From Methylobacterium amylolyticum (GTDB taxonomy: Bacteria > Pseudomonadota > Alphaproteobacteria > Rhizobiales > Beijerinckiaceae): a stretch of DNA of 62,840 nt. This document shows positions 8,741 through 18,500 of this stretch, one piece after another. Positions within the stretch are counted from its first letter, which is position 1, and the number at the start of each line of letters is the position of its first letter. The notes beneath the pieces were generated by a model that was not told the origin of the DNA, made no database searches, and worked only from the letters and a program-made list of their open reading frames with translations. The DNA lies in contig NZ_JAUYZI010000038.1 in assembly GCF_030700245.1 (NCBI RefSeq), positions 1 to 62,840 of the forward strand, in the 5' to 3' direction. Made by a program: the position numbers and the translations under genes.

Positions 8741-9151
8741 TCACCGGTTCCCGCGCATCTCGTCCCGCCGCATCGGCATCGCGTCGATCGTCGCGAACAG
8801 CCGCTGGGGCGGGATCGGCGCGTCCGCGGTGAGCTTCGCCCCGCCGTCCTTGCCGACGAGCACCGCCCGGAAGGCGTCGGCGGGCAGGCCGAGGCGGGCG
8901 CGCAGGGCCGCGGCCTCGGCGCCCGGGCCCACCGCCTCGATCACTACGAGGTCGCGCTCCCCGAGCCCGCCGCGGACCGAGGCGAGCGCCGCGCGCTGCG
9001 CCCGCAGCCCGGCATCCCCGGCCCCGGGCGCCGACAGGACCAGCACCCGCGTCCGCCAGCGGTGGGCCGCGAGCGGATCGCTCCCCGCCGCCGCGCCCGT
9101 GGCGAGGAGCGCGGCACCGAGCATGCCCCAGACCGTCAGAACCGCGCGCAT
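8741..9151 (-). CDS. DUF4174 domain periplasmic protein
   Basis: A 136-residue protein with a signal peptide (VWGMLGAALLATGAAAG) followed by a DUF4174-like thioredoxin-fold domain: HRWRTRVLVLSAPG, LRAQRAAL, ERDLVVIEAVG and AFRAVLVGKDGGAKL. DUF4174 proteins are small secreted proteins of unknown function; the family pattern is recognised but no activity is known. The ATG at 9151 is chosen for the signal peptide; upstream codons to 9412 overlap the divergent gene and are not protein-like. Confidence 0.78.
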   Translation of the reverse strand: MRAVLTVWGMLGAALLATGAAAGSDPLAAHRWRTRVLVLSAPGAGDAGLRAQRAALASVRGGLGERDLVVIEAVGPGAEAAALRARLGLPADAFRAVLVGKDGGAKLTADAPIPPQRLFATIDAMPMRRDEMRGNR

Positions 9152-9287
9152 GGCCACCTCCCGCCTATCCCGGCGGACAACGCTCCCGGCCTCCCGCCCG
9201 TTGCGGGTCCGGCCGGGGCGGGTTTGCCGCCGCCGCCCCGGCGCACCAGATCGGGCGCGTGATCCGCGTGAACCCGGGAGCCCCCGC

Positions 9288-10304
9288 ATGGCCGACAAGA
9301 ACCGCCGCATCGTCCTGGCCGCCCGCCCGCACGGCGAGCCGACCCCCGACGATTTCCGGCTGGAGGAGGCGCCGGTGCCCGAGCCGGGGCCCGGCGAGAT
9401 CCTGCTGCGCACCCGCTGGCTGTCGCTCGATCCCTACATGCGCGGGCGGATGAGCGCGGCGAAGTCCTACGCCGCCTCCGTCGAGATCGGCGCGCCGATC
9501 ACCGCCGAGACGGTGGGCGAGGTGGTGGCCTCGAACAATCCGGCCTTCAAGCCCGGCGACCTCGTCACCGCCTTCGCCGGCTGGCAGGATTACTGCGTGA
9601 CGGACGGCAAGGGCTCGCGGCGCGTGGATCCGGCGGTCGCCCCGCCCTCCACGGCGCTCGGCGTGCTCGGCATGCCGGGGATGACCGCCTACACCGGGCT
9701 CCTCAACATCGGCCGGCCGAAGGCGGGCGAGACGGTGGCGGTGGCCGCGGCCTCCGGCCCGGTCGGCTCCCTCGTCGGCCAGATCGCGCGGCTGAAAGGC
9801 GCCCGGGCGGTCGGCATCGCCGGCGGGCCGGACAAGTGCCGCTACCTCACGGAGGAGCTCGGCTTCGACGCGGCCGTGGACCACCGCGCCGCCGACTTCC
9901 CCGACGCGCTGGCGGCGGCCTGCCCGGGGGGCATCGACGTCTACTTCGAGAATGTCGGGGGTGCGGTGTTCGACGCGGTGATGCCGCTACTCAACGACTT
10001 CGCCCGCATCCCGGTCTGCGGCCTCGTCTCGGCCTACAACGCCACCGAGGTCCCGCCGGACCCCGACCGGCTGCCGGCCCTGATGCGCATGACCCTGACC
10101 AAGCGCCTGCACATCCAGGGCTTCATCGTCTGGGATTTCGCGTCGCAGGCCCAGGCGTTCCGGGAGGAGGTCGGCGGCTGGCTGAAGGCGGGCCGTGTCC
10201 GTTACCGCGAGGACGTGGTCGAGGGGCTGGAGCGGGCGCCGGAGGCGTTCATCGGCCTGCTCAAGGGCCGCAACTTCGGCAAGCTCGTGGTGCGCGTCTC
10301 CTGA
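9288..10304 (+). CDS. NADP-dependent oxidoreductase, MDR family (CurA/PTGR-like)
   Basis: The 338-residue zinc-independent medium-chain reductase starts MADKNRRIVLAARPHGEPT. Features include RTRWLSLDPYMRGRM (near 43), LGMPGMTAYTGLLNIG (about 125), AVAAASGPVGSLVGQIARLKGA (nucleotide-binding) and IDVYFENVGGAVFDAVMPLLN. These are hallmarks of the prostaglandin-reductase/curcumin-reductase group, which reduces enone double bonds with NADPH. The physiological substrate is unknown. It diverges from the DUF4174 gene. Confidence 0.9.
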   Translation: MADKNRRIVLAARPHGEPTPDDFRLEEAPVPEPGPGEILLRTRWLSLDPYMRGRMSAAKSYAASVEIGAPITAETVGEVVASNNPAFKPGDLVTAFAGWQDYCVTDGKGSRRVDPAVAPPSTALGVLGMPGMTAYTGLLNIGRPKAGETVAVAAASGPVGSLVGQIARLKGARAVGIAGGPDKCRYLTEELGFDAAVDHRAADFPDALAAACPGGIDVYFENVGGAVFDAVMPLLNDFARIPVCGLVSAYNATEVPPDPDRLPALMRMTLTKRLHIQGFIVWDFASQAQAFREEVGGWLKAGRVRYREDVVEGLERAPEAFIGLLKGRNFGKLVVRVS

Positions 10305-10463
10305 CGGCCGCTTGCCGCGACATAAGAACAGATATAGAACATCAACGTCGGCCTAGTGGGTATCGGGCACAAGCCTGGCCCCCCCGTTGCCGGCCCCAGG
10401 ACCCCGGCGCATGACTCGCGCCGGGCGACGGCCCAGTGAGATGCGAGACGTGTGGAGAGAGCG

Positions 10464-11018
10464 ATGGCGGGCAGCGTCAACAAGGTGATTCTGGTGGGCA
10501 ATCTCGGGCGCGACCCCGAGATGCGCCGCCTCGGCTCGGGCGACCCGGTCTGCAACCTGCGGCTGGCCACCTCCGAGTCGTGGAAGGACAAGGCCACCGG
10601 CGAGCGCAAGGAGAAGACCGAGTGGCACTCGGTCGTGATCTACAACGACAACCTCGCGCGCGTGGCCGAGCAGTACCTGCGCAAGGGCTCGAAGGTCTAC
10701 ATCGAGGGCCAGCTCCAGACCCGGAAGTGGACCGACAATTCGGGCGTCGAGAAGTACACCACCGAGGTGGTGCTCCAGCGCTTCCGCGGCGAGATGACGA
10801 TCCTCGACGGCCGCGGCGGCGGCGGGGGCGGCGACTTCGGCGGCGACGAGGAGGGCGGCGGCCAGATCAGCCGCGGCGGCGACTTCGGCGGGGGCCGGGG
10901 CGGCGACCGCGGGGGCGATTTCGGCGGCGGCCGCGCCCAGGGCGGCGGCGAGCGCCGGCCGGCCCCCTCGGGCGGCGGGAAGGGCGGCTACGACCTCGAC
11001 GACGACATCCCGTTCTAG
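10464..11018 (+). CDS. ssb: Single-stranded DNA-binding protein SSB
   Basis: The 184-residue product has an OB-fold (residues 1-115, NKVILVGNLGRDPEMR, TEWHSVVIYNDNLARVAEQYL and KVYIEGQLQTRKW), a disordered Gly/Arg/Asp-rich linker made of GGDFGGGRG-like repeats, and the terminal acidic tip DLDDDIPF that recruits partner proteins. SSB coats single-stranded DNA in replication and repair. A GGAGAGA site sits six bases before the ATG at 10464; an in-frame ATG at 10452 lies upstream of that site and is rejected. Confidence 0.96.
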   Translation: MAGSVNKVILVGNLGRDPEMRRLGSGDPVCNLRLATSESWKDKATGERKEKTEWHSVVIYNDNLARVAEQYLRKGSKVYIEGQLQTRKWTDNSGVEKYTTEVVLQRFRGEMTILDGRGGGGGGDFGGDEEGGGQISRGGDFGGGRGGDRGGDFGGGRAQGGGERRPAPSGGGKGGYDLDDDIPF

Positions 11019-11065
11019 AATCCCGGCCCAACGCTCGACGACCGCGATAGCGGGATCCAGCGATC

Positions 11066-11098
11066 AGGCCAGCGCATCAGCGCTGGCCTTCCTCTTCC
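11066..11098 (+). terminator. Probable intrinsic terminator of ssb
   Basis: A perfect 10-bp stem AGGCCAGCGC / GCGCTGGCCT with a four-base loop (11066-11089), followed by the T-rich stretch TTCCTCTTCC. It lies 48 bp after the ssb stop. Confidence 0.7.
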
Positions 11099-11275
11099 CA
11101 TGCGAACAAGCGCCCCCAAACGGACGCGCCCAAGCGGACATCCGGGCCGCCCGTGCTCGGTCATGGACGGCGCGTCGCGTAGGAGTCGCGCAGGTCGATC
11201 CGGGCATCGGGGCCGATCGGCGGACGCCACGAACAGGTCAGCGGTGGCGCCGTGGACACGGGTCGGCGGCGCGCC

Positions 11276-11560
11276 TCAACCCCGCCCGGACCGGACCTGC
11301 TGGTGCGCCTCGGACTGGGCGGCCTCGGCCAGCTCCAGCTTGCGCAGGGCCTCGTAGCGGGAGATGTCGCCCTCCACGTCGCGGATCGTCTCCTCGACGA
11401 GGTGGCGCTGCAAGGCGACGCGCGGGTCGTCGGGCGGCAGCGCCTCGCGCTCCTGGAGGCGCTGCACCGCCTGCCGCACCACGGTGTAGACCGCCTCCCG
11501 CTCGGCGCGGCTCATCGAAGGCTGGATCGCCTTCGCGACGAGATCGGAGAAATCCGACAT
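11276..11560 (-). CDS. Hypothetical conserved helical protein (94 aa)
   Basis: A 94-residue cytoplasmic protein, MSDFSDLVAKAIQPSMSRAE..., that is helical and charged with no hydrophobic segment. It reads like short conserved proteins of Hyphomicrobiales of unknown role. Ends 177 bp before the ssb terminator region on the opposite strand; it could share a transcript with the capsule-type gene only if read through, since that gene lies downstream on the same strand with its own context. Confidence 0.65.
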   Translation of the reverse strand: MSDFSDLVAKAIQPSMSRAEREAVYTVVRQAVQRLQEREALPPDDPRVALQRHLVEETIRDVEGDISRYEALRKLELAEAAQSEAHQQVRSGRG

Positions 11561-11685
11561 GGATTGCGGGGCTTCGCCTGCCTGCGTGGGGGGACCGCCC
11601 GGACCCTCCGGGCCGGTCGGTCTAGATCATGGAGCGGCCGAGGGAAATGGGCCCGCCCCCGCGGCCCGCTCGCCCCCGCGGGGCA

Positions 11686-12993
11686 TCAGCCCCGCTGGTC
11701 GCGGATGCCGGCGGCCAGCAGCGAGACCGAGCTCCAGATCACGAAGAAGCAGAAGAACGCCACGAACAGGGTGTGGCCGCGCTCCGGATAGAGGGAGGCG
11801 GTGGGCAGCACGGGGGTCTCGAACGGGGCCAGGAAGATGTGCTGCTTGGTGGCCGCGATCCGGGCGCGGTCGAGCAGCATGTCGGCCGATTCCTCCAGCT
11901 TCTCGGCGATCGTGCGCTCGACGAGCAGGCCCTCGTAGTGCAGCAGCGCCTCGGTCATGTTCTGGCCGCCCGCCCCCGCGGTGGCGTTGGTCAGCTCGTC
12001 CTGGAGGCTCTTCATCTGCTGGTCGATGGCGGCGACGTTGGCGACCAGCGTCTGGATCGAGCGGGAGCGCTCGTCGAGGCTCGACCCGCGCAGCACCTGG
12101 AGGTCGGTCTCGAGCTTCAGCTTGTCCTTGCGCAGGGTCAGCAGGGTGGTCATCGTACCCTCGGCCGACTTGATCGGGTCGATCACCCCCCACTGGTTGC
12201 GGAAGCTCTGGACGGCGAGGTGCGCCTTGCGCAGGCGCTCCTGGGCGGTCGCGGCGTCGGCCTGGGCCTGGGCCACCATGTCGGCCTGGGCGCGGCGCGA
12301 GATGTCGTTGATCAGCGCCTCGGCGCGGGTCACGATCTCCCGGGCGATCAGCACCGAATCCTCGGGGGTGAAGGCGCGCACCGACAGGCGGATCACGCCC
12401 GAGATCGAGTCGATATGCGCCTCGACGTGCCGCCGCCAGTACTTGGTCAGCTCCTCGATCGGCTGGCTCGTGTCGTACCGCGCCCAGAAATCCGCCTCGG
12501 GTCGCGAGAACAGCTTCGAGATCCCGATGCTCTTCTCAAGCGCCTCGACCAGGGTCTGGCTGAGGATGAAGTCCCGGACGATGTAGCTGTCCTGGCTGTT
12601 GTGCTTCTGGATCAGGTTGGTGAACTGGCCGAGGCCGACGTTCTCCATCGGCTCGACGTTGCCGCGGACCGCGAACTGGGCCCGGGCGATGTACTGGTTG
12701 GAGGCGAACGCGAACAGGTAGACGCCGATCACCAGGGTCGGCAGCAGCACGAACAGGCCCACCCGGCGGATCACCCGCGAGGCGTAGCTCGACGTGTCCT
12801 GTCGGGCGGGGCGCAGGCCCGGCAGGCGGGTCCAGTCGACCCGGGCGCGGGCCGCCTCGATCAGTGCGCGCGCGCGCCGCCGCTCGGGCACCGGACGGAC
12901 GGTCTCCGCGCCGCGGCGCAGCTCGGTCATCGTCGGCCGGACGTACTCGACGATACCGTCGCGCGTGTCCTCCTTGACGTCGTCGAAGCTCAT
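11686..12993 (-). CDS. Capsule polysaccharide export inner-membrane protein (KpsE/BexC-like)
   Basis: A 435-residue chain-length/export protein of the PCP-2b/3 type. It has a cytoplasmic N-terminus, a membrane helix at about 79-97 (LFVLLPTLVIGVYLFAFA), a long periplasmic coiled-coil region (about 100-390, with TAQERLRKAHLAVQSFRNQ and QQMKSLQDELTNA) and a C-terminal helix ending near the stop. This matches KpsE/CtrB/BexC proteins that couple the inner-membrane ABC exporter to the outer-membrane channel. No glycosyltransferase, ABC or OMA-channel gene lies beside it, so it is an orphan in this window. The ATG at 12993 gives the family-typical start. Confidence 0.82.
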   Translation of the reverse strand: MSFDDVKEDTRDGIVEYVRPTMTELRRGAETVRPVPERRRARALIEAARARVDWTRLPGLRPARQDTSSYASRVIRRVGLFVLLPTLVIGVYLFAFASNQYIARAQFAVRGNVEPMENVGLGQFTNLIQKHNSQDSYIVRDFILSQTLVEALEKSIGISKLFSRPEADFWARYDTSQPIEELTKYWRRHVEAHIDSISGVIRLSVRAFTPEDSVLIAREIVTRAEALINDISRRAQADMVAQAQADAATAQERLRKAHLAVQSFRNQWGVIDPIKSAEGTMTTLLTLRKDKLKLETDLQVLRGSSLDERSRSIQTLVANVAAIDQQMKSLQDELTNATAGAGGQNMTEALLHYEGLLVERTIAEKLEESADMLLDRARIAATKQHIFLAPFETPVLPTASLYPERGHTLFVAFFCFFVIWSSVSLLAAGIRDQRG

Positions 12994-13172
12994 CCGCTCA
13001 CTGTGTCCTGAGGTGTGCGCCGGATCCGCTGCCGCGGAACCGGCCGGAGACGGCCCGTGCGCCGTGCCGAGATCCCGTTCTTTTAGGCCCTTTTTAAGGC
13101 GCGGCCCCGGCCGTTGCGCCGGGGCGCGGGGCGGCGTACCCGGCACCGGTGCCACGCCTCGACGACCGCCGG

Positions 13173-13616
13173 ATGACGACAACCCTCGATACGGCCGAGC
13201 CCCGCACGGCCAAGTCCTGCACGGCCAAGCCCCGGACGGCCAAGACGAAGGTCGCGGCGGTGGCGGTGGTCTGTGCCAAGTGCGCCAAGCGGCAGGGCCT
13301 GCGGCCGCGGGACGTCCGGGCCCTGCTGAAGGGCGCGGCGAAGGCGGCGTCCAGGACCGCTTCGAGCGGAGCCAAGGGAGAGAAGGGAGCCAAGGGAGAG
13401 AAGGGGACCAAGCGGCGCAAGCTCTGCGTCGTCGCCTCGGGCTGCCTCGGCCCCTGCCCGAAGCGGGCTGTGGCGGTGGCCACCGGCGCGAGCCTCGCCG
13501 CCGGGCGGGTGCTGCTGCTCGATCCCGCCGCCGGCCCGGAGGCGGCGCTGGCGCTGCTCCCCGAATTCGGCCCCAATGCCCCCCTAGGGGGCTCGGACGC
13601 GCCGCCCCCACGCTGA
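13173..13616 (+). CDS. Thioredoxin-like [2Fe-2S] ferredoxin-type protein
   Basis: The 147-residue protein has four cysteines in the pattern VCAKCAKRQG (about 34) and ASGCLGPCPKRAV (about 92), as in thioredoxin-fold [2Fe-2S] ferredoxins. Between them is an unusual Lys/Gly-rich insert containing two copies of GAKGEKG, coded by an 18-bp direct repeat at about 13371-13408, and the N-terminus has three TAK-like repeats. Electron transfer is inferred from the fold only. ATG 13173 is preferred to GTG 13149. Divergent from the capsule-type gene. Confidence 0.65.
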   Translation: MTTTLDTAEPRTAKSCTAKPRTAKTKVAAVAVVCAKCAKRQGLRPRDVRALLKGAAKAASRTASSGAKGEKGAKGEKGTKRRKLCVVASGCLGPCPKRAVAVATGASLAAGRVLLLDPAAGPEAALALLPEFGPNAPLGGSDAPPPR

Positions 13617-13652
13617 GCCCATGCCCCTGCGCACCACACGCGGGCGCCGACC

Positions 13653-14708
13653 GTGAGCGGCGCCTCCACATCCCGGCTGCGCCCGGTCGGCCGGGCCATC
13701 CTGCGCCGGCTGCCGCTGCTGGGCACCCTGGTGGGGATCGGGCTCGCGATCTGGCTCGTGGCCACCAACGACCTCGCGGCGGTGGCGGCGGCCTTCGGCA
13801 AGATCGGGGTGCTGGGATTCGCCGGCGTCACCCTGGTGCGCGCCATCATCGTCCTCCTGTGCGGCCTCGCCTGGGCCCGGATCCTCGACGGGTTGTCGCC
13901 CGCGCCGACCATCGCCTTCCTGATCCTGCGCTTCGTGCGCGAGGGCATCAACGTGCTCCTGCCGGTGGCCTCGGTGGGCGGCGACGTGCTCGGCGCCCGG
14001 CTCCTGACCTTCTGGGGCGTGGCCGGGGCGCTCGCCGCGGCCTCGATCCTCGCCGACATGCTGCTCCAGGTCGGCACGCTCGCCCTGTTCGCCGGCCTCG
14101 GCGCCGGGCTGCTGACCCGGGTCGAGGGGGCGGCGGCGGCCGACCTCGCGCACTGGACCCTGCGGGCCCTCGCCATAGCGGGGCTGCTGCTCGCCGCCTT
14201 CTTCGCCCTCCAGCGGACCGGGATCGCGCACCGGCTGGAGGCGCGCGTCGTCGCGCTCGGCCGCCGCTTCGTGCGCGAGACCGAGGCGCGCCCCGACCCG
14301 GCGCCGCGCGTCCAGGGCGCCCTCGACGCGGTCTGGGGGCCCGGGCGGCGGGGGCATCTCGCCGAGTCGCTCGCCCTGCACGCGCTGGCGTGGCTGCTCG
14401 GGGCGGCCGAGATCGCGATCGTGCTCGCCTGCATCGGCGTCGATGTCGGCCTCAGCGAGGTGCTGGTGATCGAGGCGATGGGTCAGGCGATCAAGGCGGT
14501 GGCCTTCCTGATCCCGAGCGGGCTCGGCGTGCAGGAGGGCGGCCTCGTGCTGGTCTGCGGCCTGTTCGGCATCGACGCCGGCACGGCGCTGGCCCTGTCG
14601 CTCGCCAAGCGCGTGCCCGACGTGGTGCTGGGCCTGCCCGCCCTCCTGGTCTGGCAGAACCTGGAGGCGCGGCGCGCGGGCGTGCAGCCGGGCCCGGCCC
14701 CGCGATGA
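13653..14708 (+). CDS. hpnL: HpnL-like membrane protein (lysylphosphatidylglycerol synthase/flippase-domain family)
   Basis: A 351-residue polytopic protein with about eight helices and the family motifs NVLLPVASVGGDVLGARLL (about 104) and LIPSGLGVQEGGLVLVCGLFG (about 285). These are typical of UPF0104/AglD-like proteins and of HpnL, which is linked to hopanoid gene clusters in alphaproteobacteria. The function is probably lipid transport or flipping; this is inference. It starts with GTG at 13653, and its stop overlaps the fliP start by four bases. Confidence 0.75.
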   Translation: MSGASTSRLRPVGRAILRRLPLLGTLVGIGLAIWLVATNDLAAVAAAFGKIGVLGFAGVTLVRAIIVLLCGLAWARILDGLSPAPTIAFLILRFVREGINVLLPVASVGGDVLGARLLTFWGVAGALAAASILADMLLQVGTLALFAGLGAGLLTRVEGAAAADLAHWTLRALAIAGLLLAAFFALQRTGIAHRLEARVVALGRRFVRETEARPDPAPRVQGALDAVWGPGRRGHLAESLALHALAWLLGAAEIAIVLACIGVDVGLSEVLVIEAMGQAIKAVAFLIPSGLGVQEGGLVLVCGLFGIDAGTALALSLAKRVPDVVLGLPALLVWQNLEARRAGVQPGPAPR

Positions 14709-15460
14709 CGCGCGCGCGCCTCCTCCGCGCCGCCCGGGTCGCTCCGGCGGCGGGCGCGCTGGCCGGCCTGATGCTCGGCGCCGGGCCGGCGCTGGCCCAG
14801 AGCGTGACCGTCGATCTCGGCGCGGGCGGCACCACCGAGCGCGCGCTCCAGCTCGTCGCGCTCATCACCGTGCTCGCGGTCGCCCCCTCGGTGCTGGTGA
14901 TGGCCACCGCCTTCACCCGGATCGTGGTGGTGCTGTCGATCCTGCGCTCGGCGCTCGGCACCCAGACCGCCCCGCCGACCGCGGTGATCGTCAGCCTCGC
15001 CCTGTTCCTCACCGCCTTCGTGATGGCGCCGACCGGGCGCGAGGCCTACAGCGCCGGCATCGAGCCGCTGATCGCCGGGCGGATCACGCAAGGACAGGCG
15101 TTCGAGCGGGCCTCCGCCCCGTTCAAGACCTTCATGCTCAGAAACGTCCGCGAGAAGGATCTGAAGCTGTTCCTCGACCTCGCCAAGCAGCCGGTGCCGA
15201 AGGGGCCGGAGCAGATCGGGCTGGAGGTCGTCACCCCGGCCTTCATGATCTCGGAGCTGCGGCGCGCCTTCGAGATCGGCTTCCTGCTGTTCATCCCGTT
15301 CCTGATCATCGACCTCGTCGTGGCCTCGGTGCTGATGGCGGTGGGCATGATGATGGTGCCGCCGGCCACCGTGGCGCTGCCGTTCAAGCTGATCTTCTTC
15401 GTGCTGGTCGACGGCTGGACCCTCGTGGCGGGCTCCCTGGTCCAGAGCTACGGCGGATAG
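14705..15460 (+). CDS. fliP: Flagellar export apparatus protein FliP
   Basis: The 251-residue protein has a signal peptide (about 1-31) and the FliP core: LITVLAVAPSVLVMATAFTR, FTRIVVVLSILRSALGTQTAPP, TPAFMISELRRAFEIGFLLFIPFLIIDLVVAS and VLMAVGMMMVPPATVALPFKL. FliP forms the export gate of the flagellar type III secretion system in the inner membrane. It overlaps the stop of the hpnL-like gene by four bases (ATGA), so the two are translationally coupled. No other flagellar gene is visible in the window. Confidence 0.95.
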   Translation: MTRARLLRAARVAPAAGALAGLMLGAGPALAQSVTVDLGAGGTTERALQLVALITVLAVAPSVLVMATAFTRIVVVLSILRSALGTQTAPPTAVIVSLALFLTAFVMAPTGREAYSAGIEPLIAGRITQGQAFERASAPFKTFMLRNVREKDLKLFLDLAKQPVPKGPEQIGLEVVTPAFMISELRRAFEIGFLLFIPFLIIDLVVASVLMAVGMMMVPPATVALPFKLIFFVLVDGWTLVAGSLVQSYGG

Positions 15461-15528
15461 GCCGCGCCGGTGCGCGGGCCGGCTCGGCGGGACGCGTCAC
15501 GCCGGGGCCCAGGCGCCGCGCCCGCGCC

Positions 15529-18500
15529 TCAGCCCGGCGGCGGGCCCGCGGGCATGTCGGCCCGGTTCGCGGTGCCGGTGTCGCCTGCCGCCTCCGGCTT
15601 GCCGCGGTCGGGCACGGCGGCGTCGGGGTAGCGCTTGCGGTACTCGGCCAGGAAGGCGGACAGGGTCTCGGCCTTGGTCGCCCGGGCGGCGATCTCGCGG
15701 AAGCCCGGGGCCCGGACCGCGCCGTCGCCGGTGAGCAGCGCGAAGGTGCGCGCGTCCGGCCCCCGCGCCATCGGGCCGGCGAACTTCGCCTTCAGCCGCT
15801 CCAGGCCCAGCGCCTCGCCCGCGAGGTCGTAGGCGATCGCCGCGCGCATCGCGTCGGCCCGTCCCCGCTCGTCGAGGGGTGCGCCGGCGCGCCACGCGTC
15901 GCCGAGCAGCCCCTCGTGCGCCTCCCCGGCCTCGCGCCAGCGCCGGGCGGCCCACAGGATGTCGGCGCGCAGGCGCTCGATCTCGGGGCCGGCCTCGCCG
16001 TCCAGCGTCTCCAGGGCGAGGTCGGTGCGGGTGAGGTCGGACAGGGCGCGGGCCCGGATCAGGCCGCGGGCGCGCCGCAGCGTCCCCGGCAGCTCCGCCA
16101 TGTCGGTGCTCTCGATCGCCTCCAGCGCCCGCATCGGCTGCCCGTCCATCAGCCGCACGGTGGCGAGCCGGGCGGCCACCGCCGCGCGAGCCGGTCCGGT
16201 CAGCCGGTTCTCGATCTGGTACTGGAGCAACTCGGCCGCCGAATCGAGGAGGTCGAGGCCGACGAGCCGGTCGGCCAGGCTCCGCACCACCGCGTCGCCG
16301 CGGCGGCCGATCGGCGCCAGTTCCCGGAAGTCGAAGTACAGGGCCACCGCCTCGACGCCGGAGAGCCGGTCGCCGCGCCCGTCGAGATAGAGCTCGTCGA
16401 AGGCCTTCTGCGCCTCCACCGTCAGGGTGCGCACCGTGTCCGAGGCCGGGGCGAGCCCGTTGCCCCGTCGCACCATCGCGAAGGCGTCCCGCCAGCGGCC
16501 GGCGGCGAGGTAGAGCCGCGCGAGGCCCGCGATCAGCGCCTCCTCGGTGGCGCCGCCGTGCCACGTCAGGGCCAGCCGCTCCAGCCGCTCGATCGCCACG
16601 TCCGGGCCGAGCTTGCCGGCGCCCCGCGCGAGCAGCGTCCCGCGCAGGGCGGCCGCGACGGCCACGGGCCGCTCCGCGACGTCGGCGAGGCGGCCGTAGG
16701 TGTCCAGCGCCGCCGCGGTCTGGCCGGTGGCCTCGGCGACCCGCGCCCGCACCAGCGCCAGCCGGTCGCGCAGGAGCGGCGTCAGGCCGGGCCCGGCCTC
16801 GGCGCGGCCCGCGGCGGTCTCCGCGTCGCCGGTCTCGATCGCCGCCTCCGCCGCCGCGACGCGGATCGGGGCGGCGAGGTCGTCGGGGTAGCGCGCGGCG
16901 AGCGGCAGGATCTTGAGGAAGCCGGTCTCGGCCGTCTTCCAGTCGCCGAGGCCGGCGGCGGCCACGGCCCGCCACAGGGCCGCCTCGGGATCGGCCGCGA
17001 GCGACGGCGCGGCGAGGGCGGCCAGCGCGTCCCGGCCGCGGCCGAGGCGGGCGAGCGCCAGCCCGCGCAGGATCGCCGTGTCGCGGGCGGCCGCCGTCAG
17101 CGGATCGTCGGCCGCGGCGGCCTCCAGGACGGCGAGCCCCTCGGGGTCGAAGCCGTTGGCGAGGTAGGCGCGGGCGAGGGCGAGCCGGGCGGGCCCGCGC
17201 TCGGCCGGGAGCGCGGCGGCGGCCGCGGCCCCGAGGTCCCGCAGGGTGTCGCGCACGGTGCCGGCCCGCGCCCGCTCCCAGGCGGCGCGATCGACCGCCG
17301 AGGCGCCGGCCTCGGAGAGCGCCGTGTCGGGACGGCGGGCCACCGTCGAGGCCGACAGGCCGCCCTCGCGGTACACCGTCACCCCGTCGAGGTCCGGGCG
17401 CACGGCGAGGTCGTCGGCCCCGGCCAGCACCGCGACGCCGTGCCGGCTCGGCAGGATCTCGAAATCGACGAAGCGGCGGCCGCGCGGGTTGCCGGCGGGC
17501 TCCGGCGCGGCGGAGGGGACCACCGCCACGCGCTCGCCGTCGAGGTCGAGCCAGCCCGCGGAGCCCGGGCGCGGCAGGGGCACCGCCACGGAGACGCGGC
17601 CCGACGGGTCCGGCCGGCGGACCGGCTCCAGCGTGGCGCTGGGGCTGAGGGCCTCGCCCGCCGACATCTCCCAGGCGAGGCCCGTCCCGGTGGAGACGGC
17701 CGCGAGGTCGATCAGGCGCCCGGCCGGCACCGCGAAGCGCAGCACCGTCAGCGGCCCCGCCCGGACCGGCTCGCCCAGGGCCCGCAGGCCGGACTCGCCC
17801 GGGGGCGGCGCCGGGACCGGATCGGCGGTGTCGAAGGCGAGGATCGCGACGCCGCCGCGCTCGAACAGGGCGGCGGCCGGCAGGCGCGCGAACGGGAAGA
17901 CGAGGCCGGAGCCCGCCCGGCGGGGCGGCGGAAATTCGGTGGCGGGCTTCGGGGCGGCGGGGCCGGGCTCCCCGGCGGTGGACGCCGTCGGCACGGGTGC
18001 CGGAGACATCGGTGCCGGTGACGTGGGAGCCGGAGGCATCGGAACCGGAGGCATGGGAGCCCGCGGTCCCGCCTGGGCCTCCGCGGCCGGCCCCGCTCCG
18101 GGTGAGGTTGCCGTCTCCGGCTCGCCGGCCGGGTCGGGCTTGGCTCGACCTGGCTTGGCCGTTCCCCGCGGCACGATGTCGAGGGTGAGCGTCCCGTCCT
18201 CGCGCTCGCTGGAGATCGTGAAGCCGTCGGCGGGGGTGAGGATCAGGCTGGCGGAGGTCTCGTCCGCCTCGACCGCGAGGGCGGCGAGCCCGGGGCGCGG
18301 CCGTCCGCGGATCTCGGCGGGGTCGATGGTCCAGGGGCCGGCGATCCGCAGGCGGGTGGCCGGCCCCTCCGCCGTCACCGCGGTCACGGCCTCGTCGGGC
18401 AGGCGCAGCGACAGGCGCGTCAGGGTCGGCAGGCGGGCGAGGTCGAGGGCCAGCCGGCGCCGGGGCGGGGCGGGGGCGCGGACCTTCAGCGCCTCCTCGG

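Noticed and set aside
11629..13011. 460-codon plus-strand open frame over the capsule-export gene
   Set aside because: Antisense to a clearly coding KpsE-like gene and of His/Leu/Arg shadow composition.
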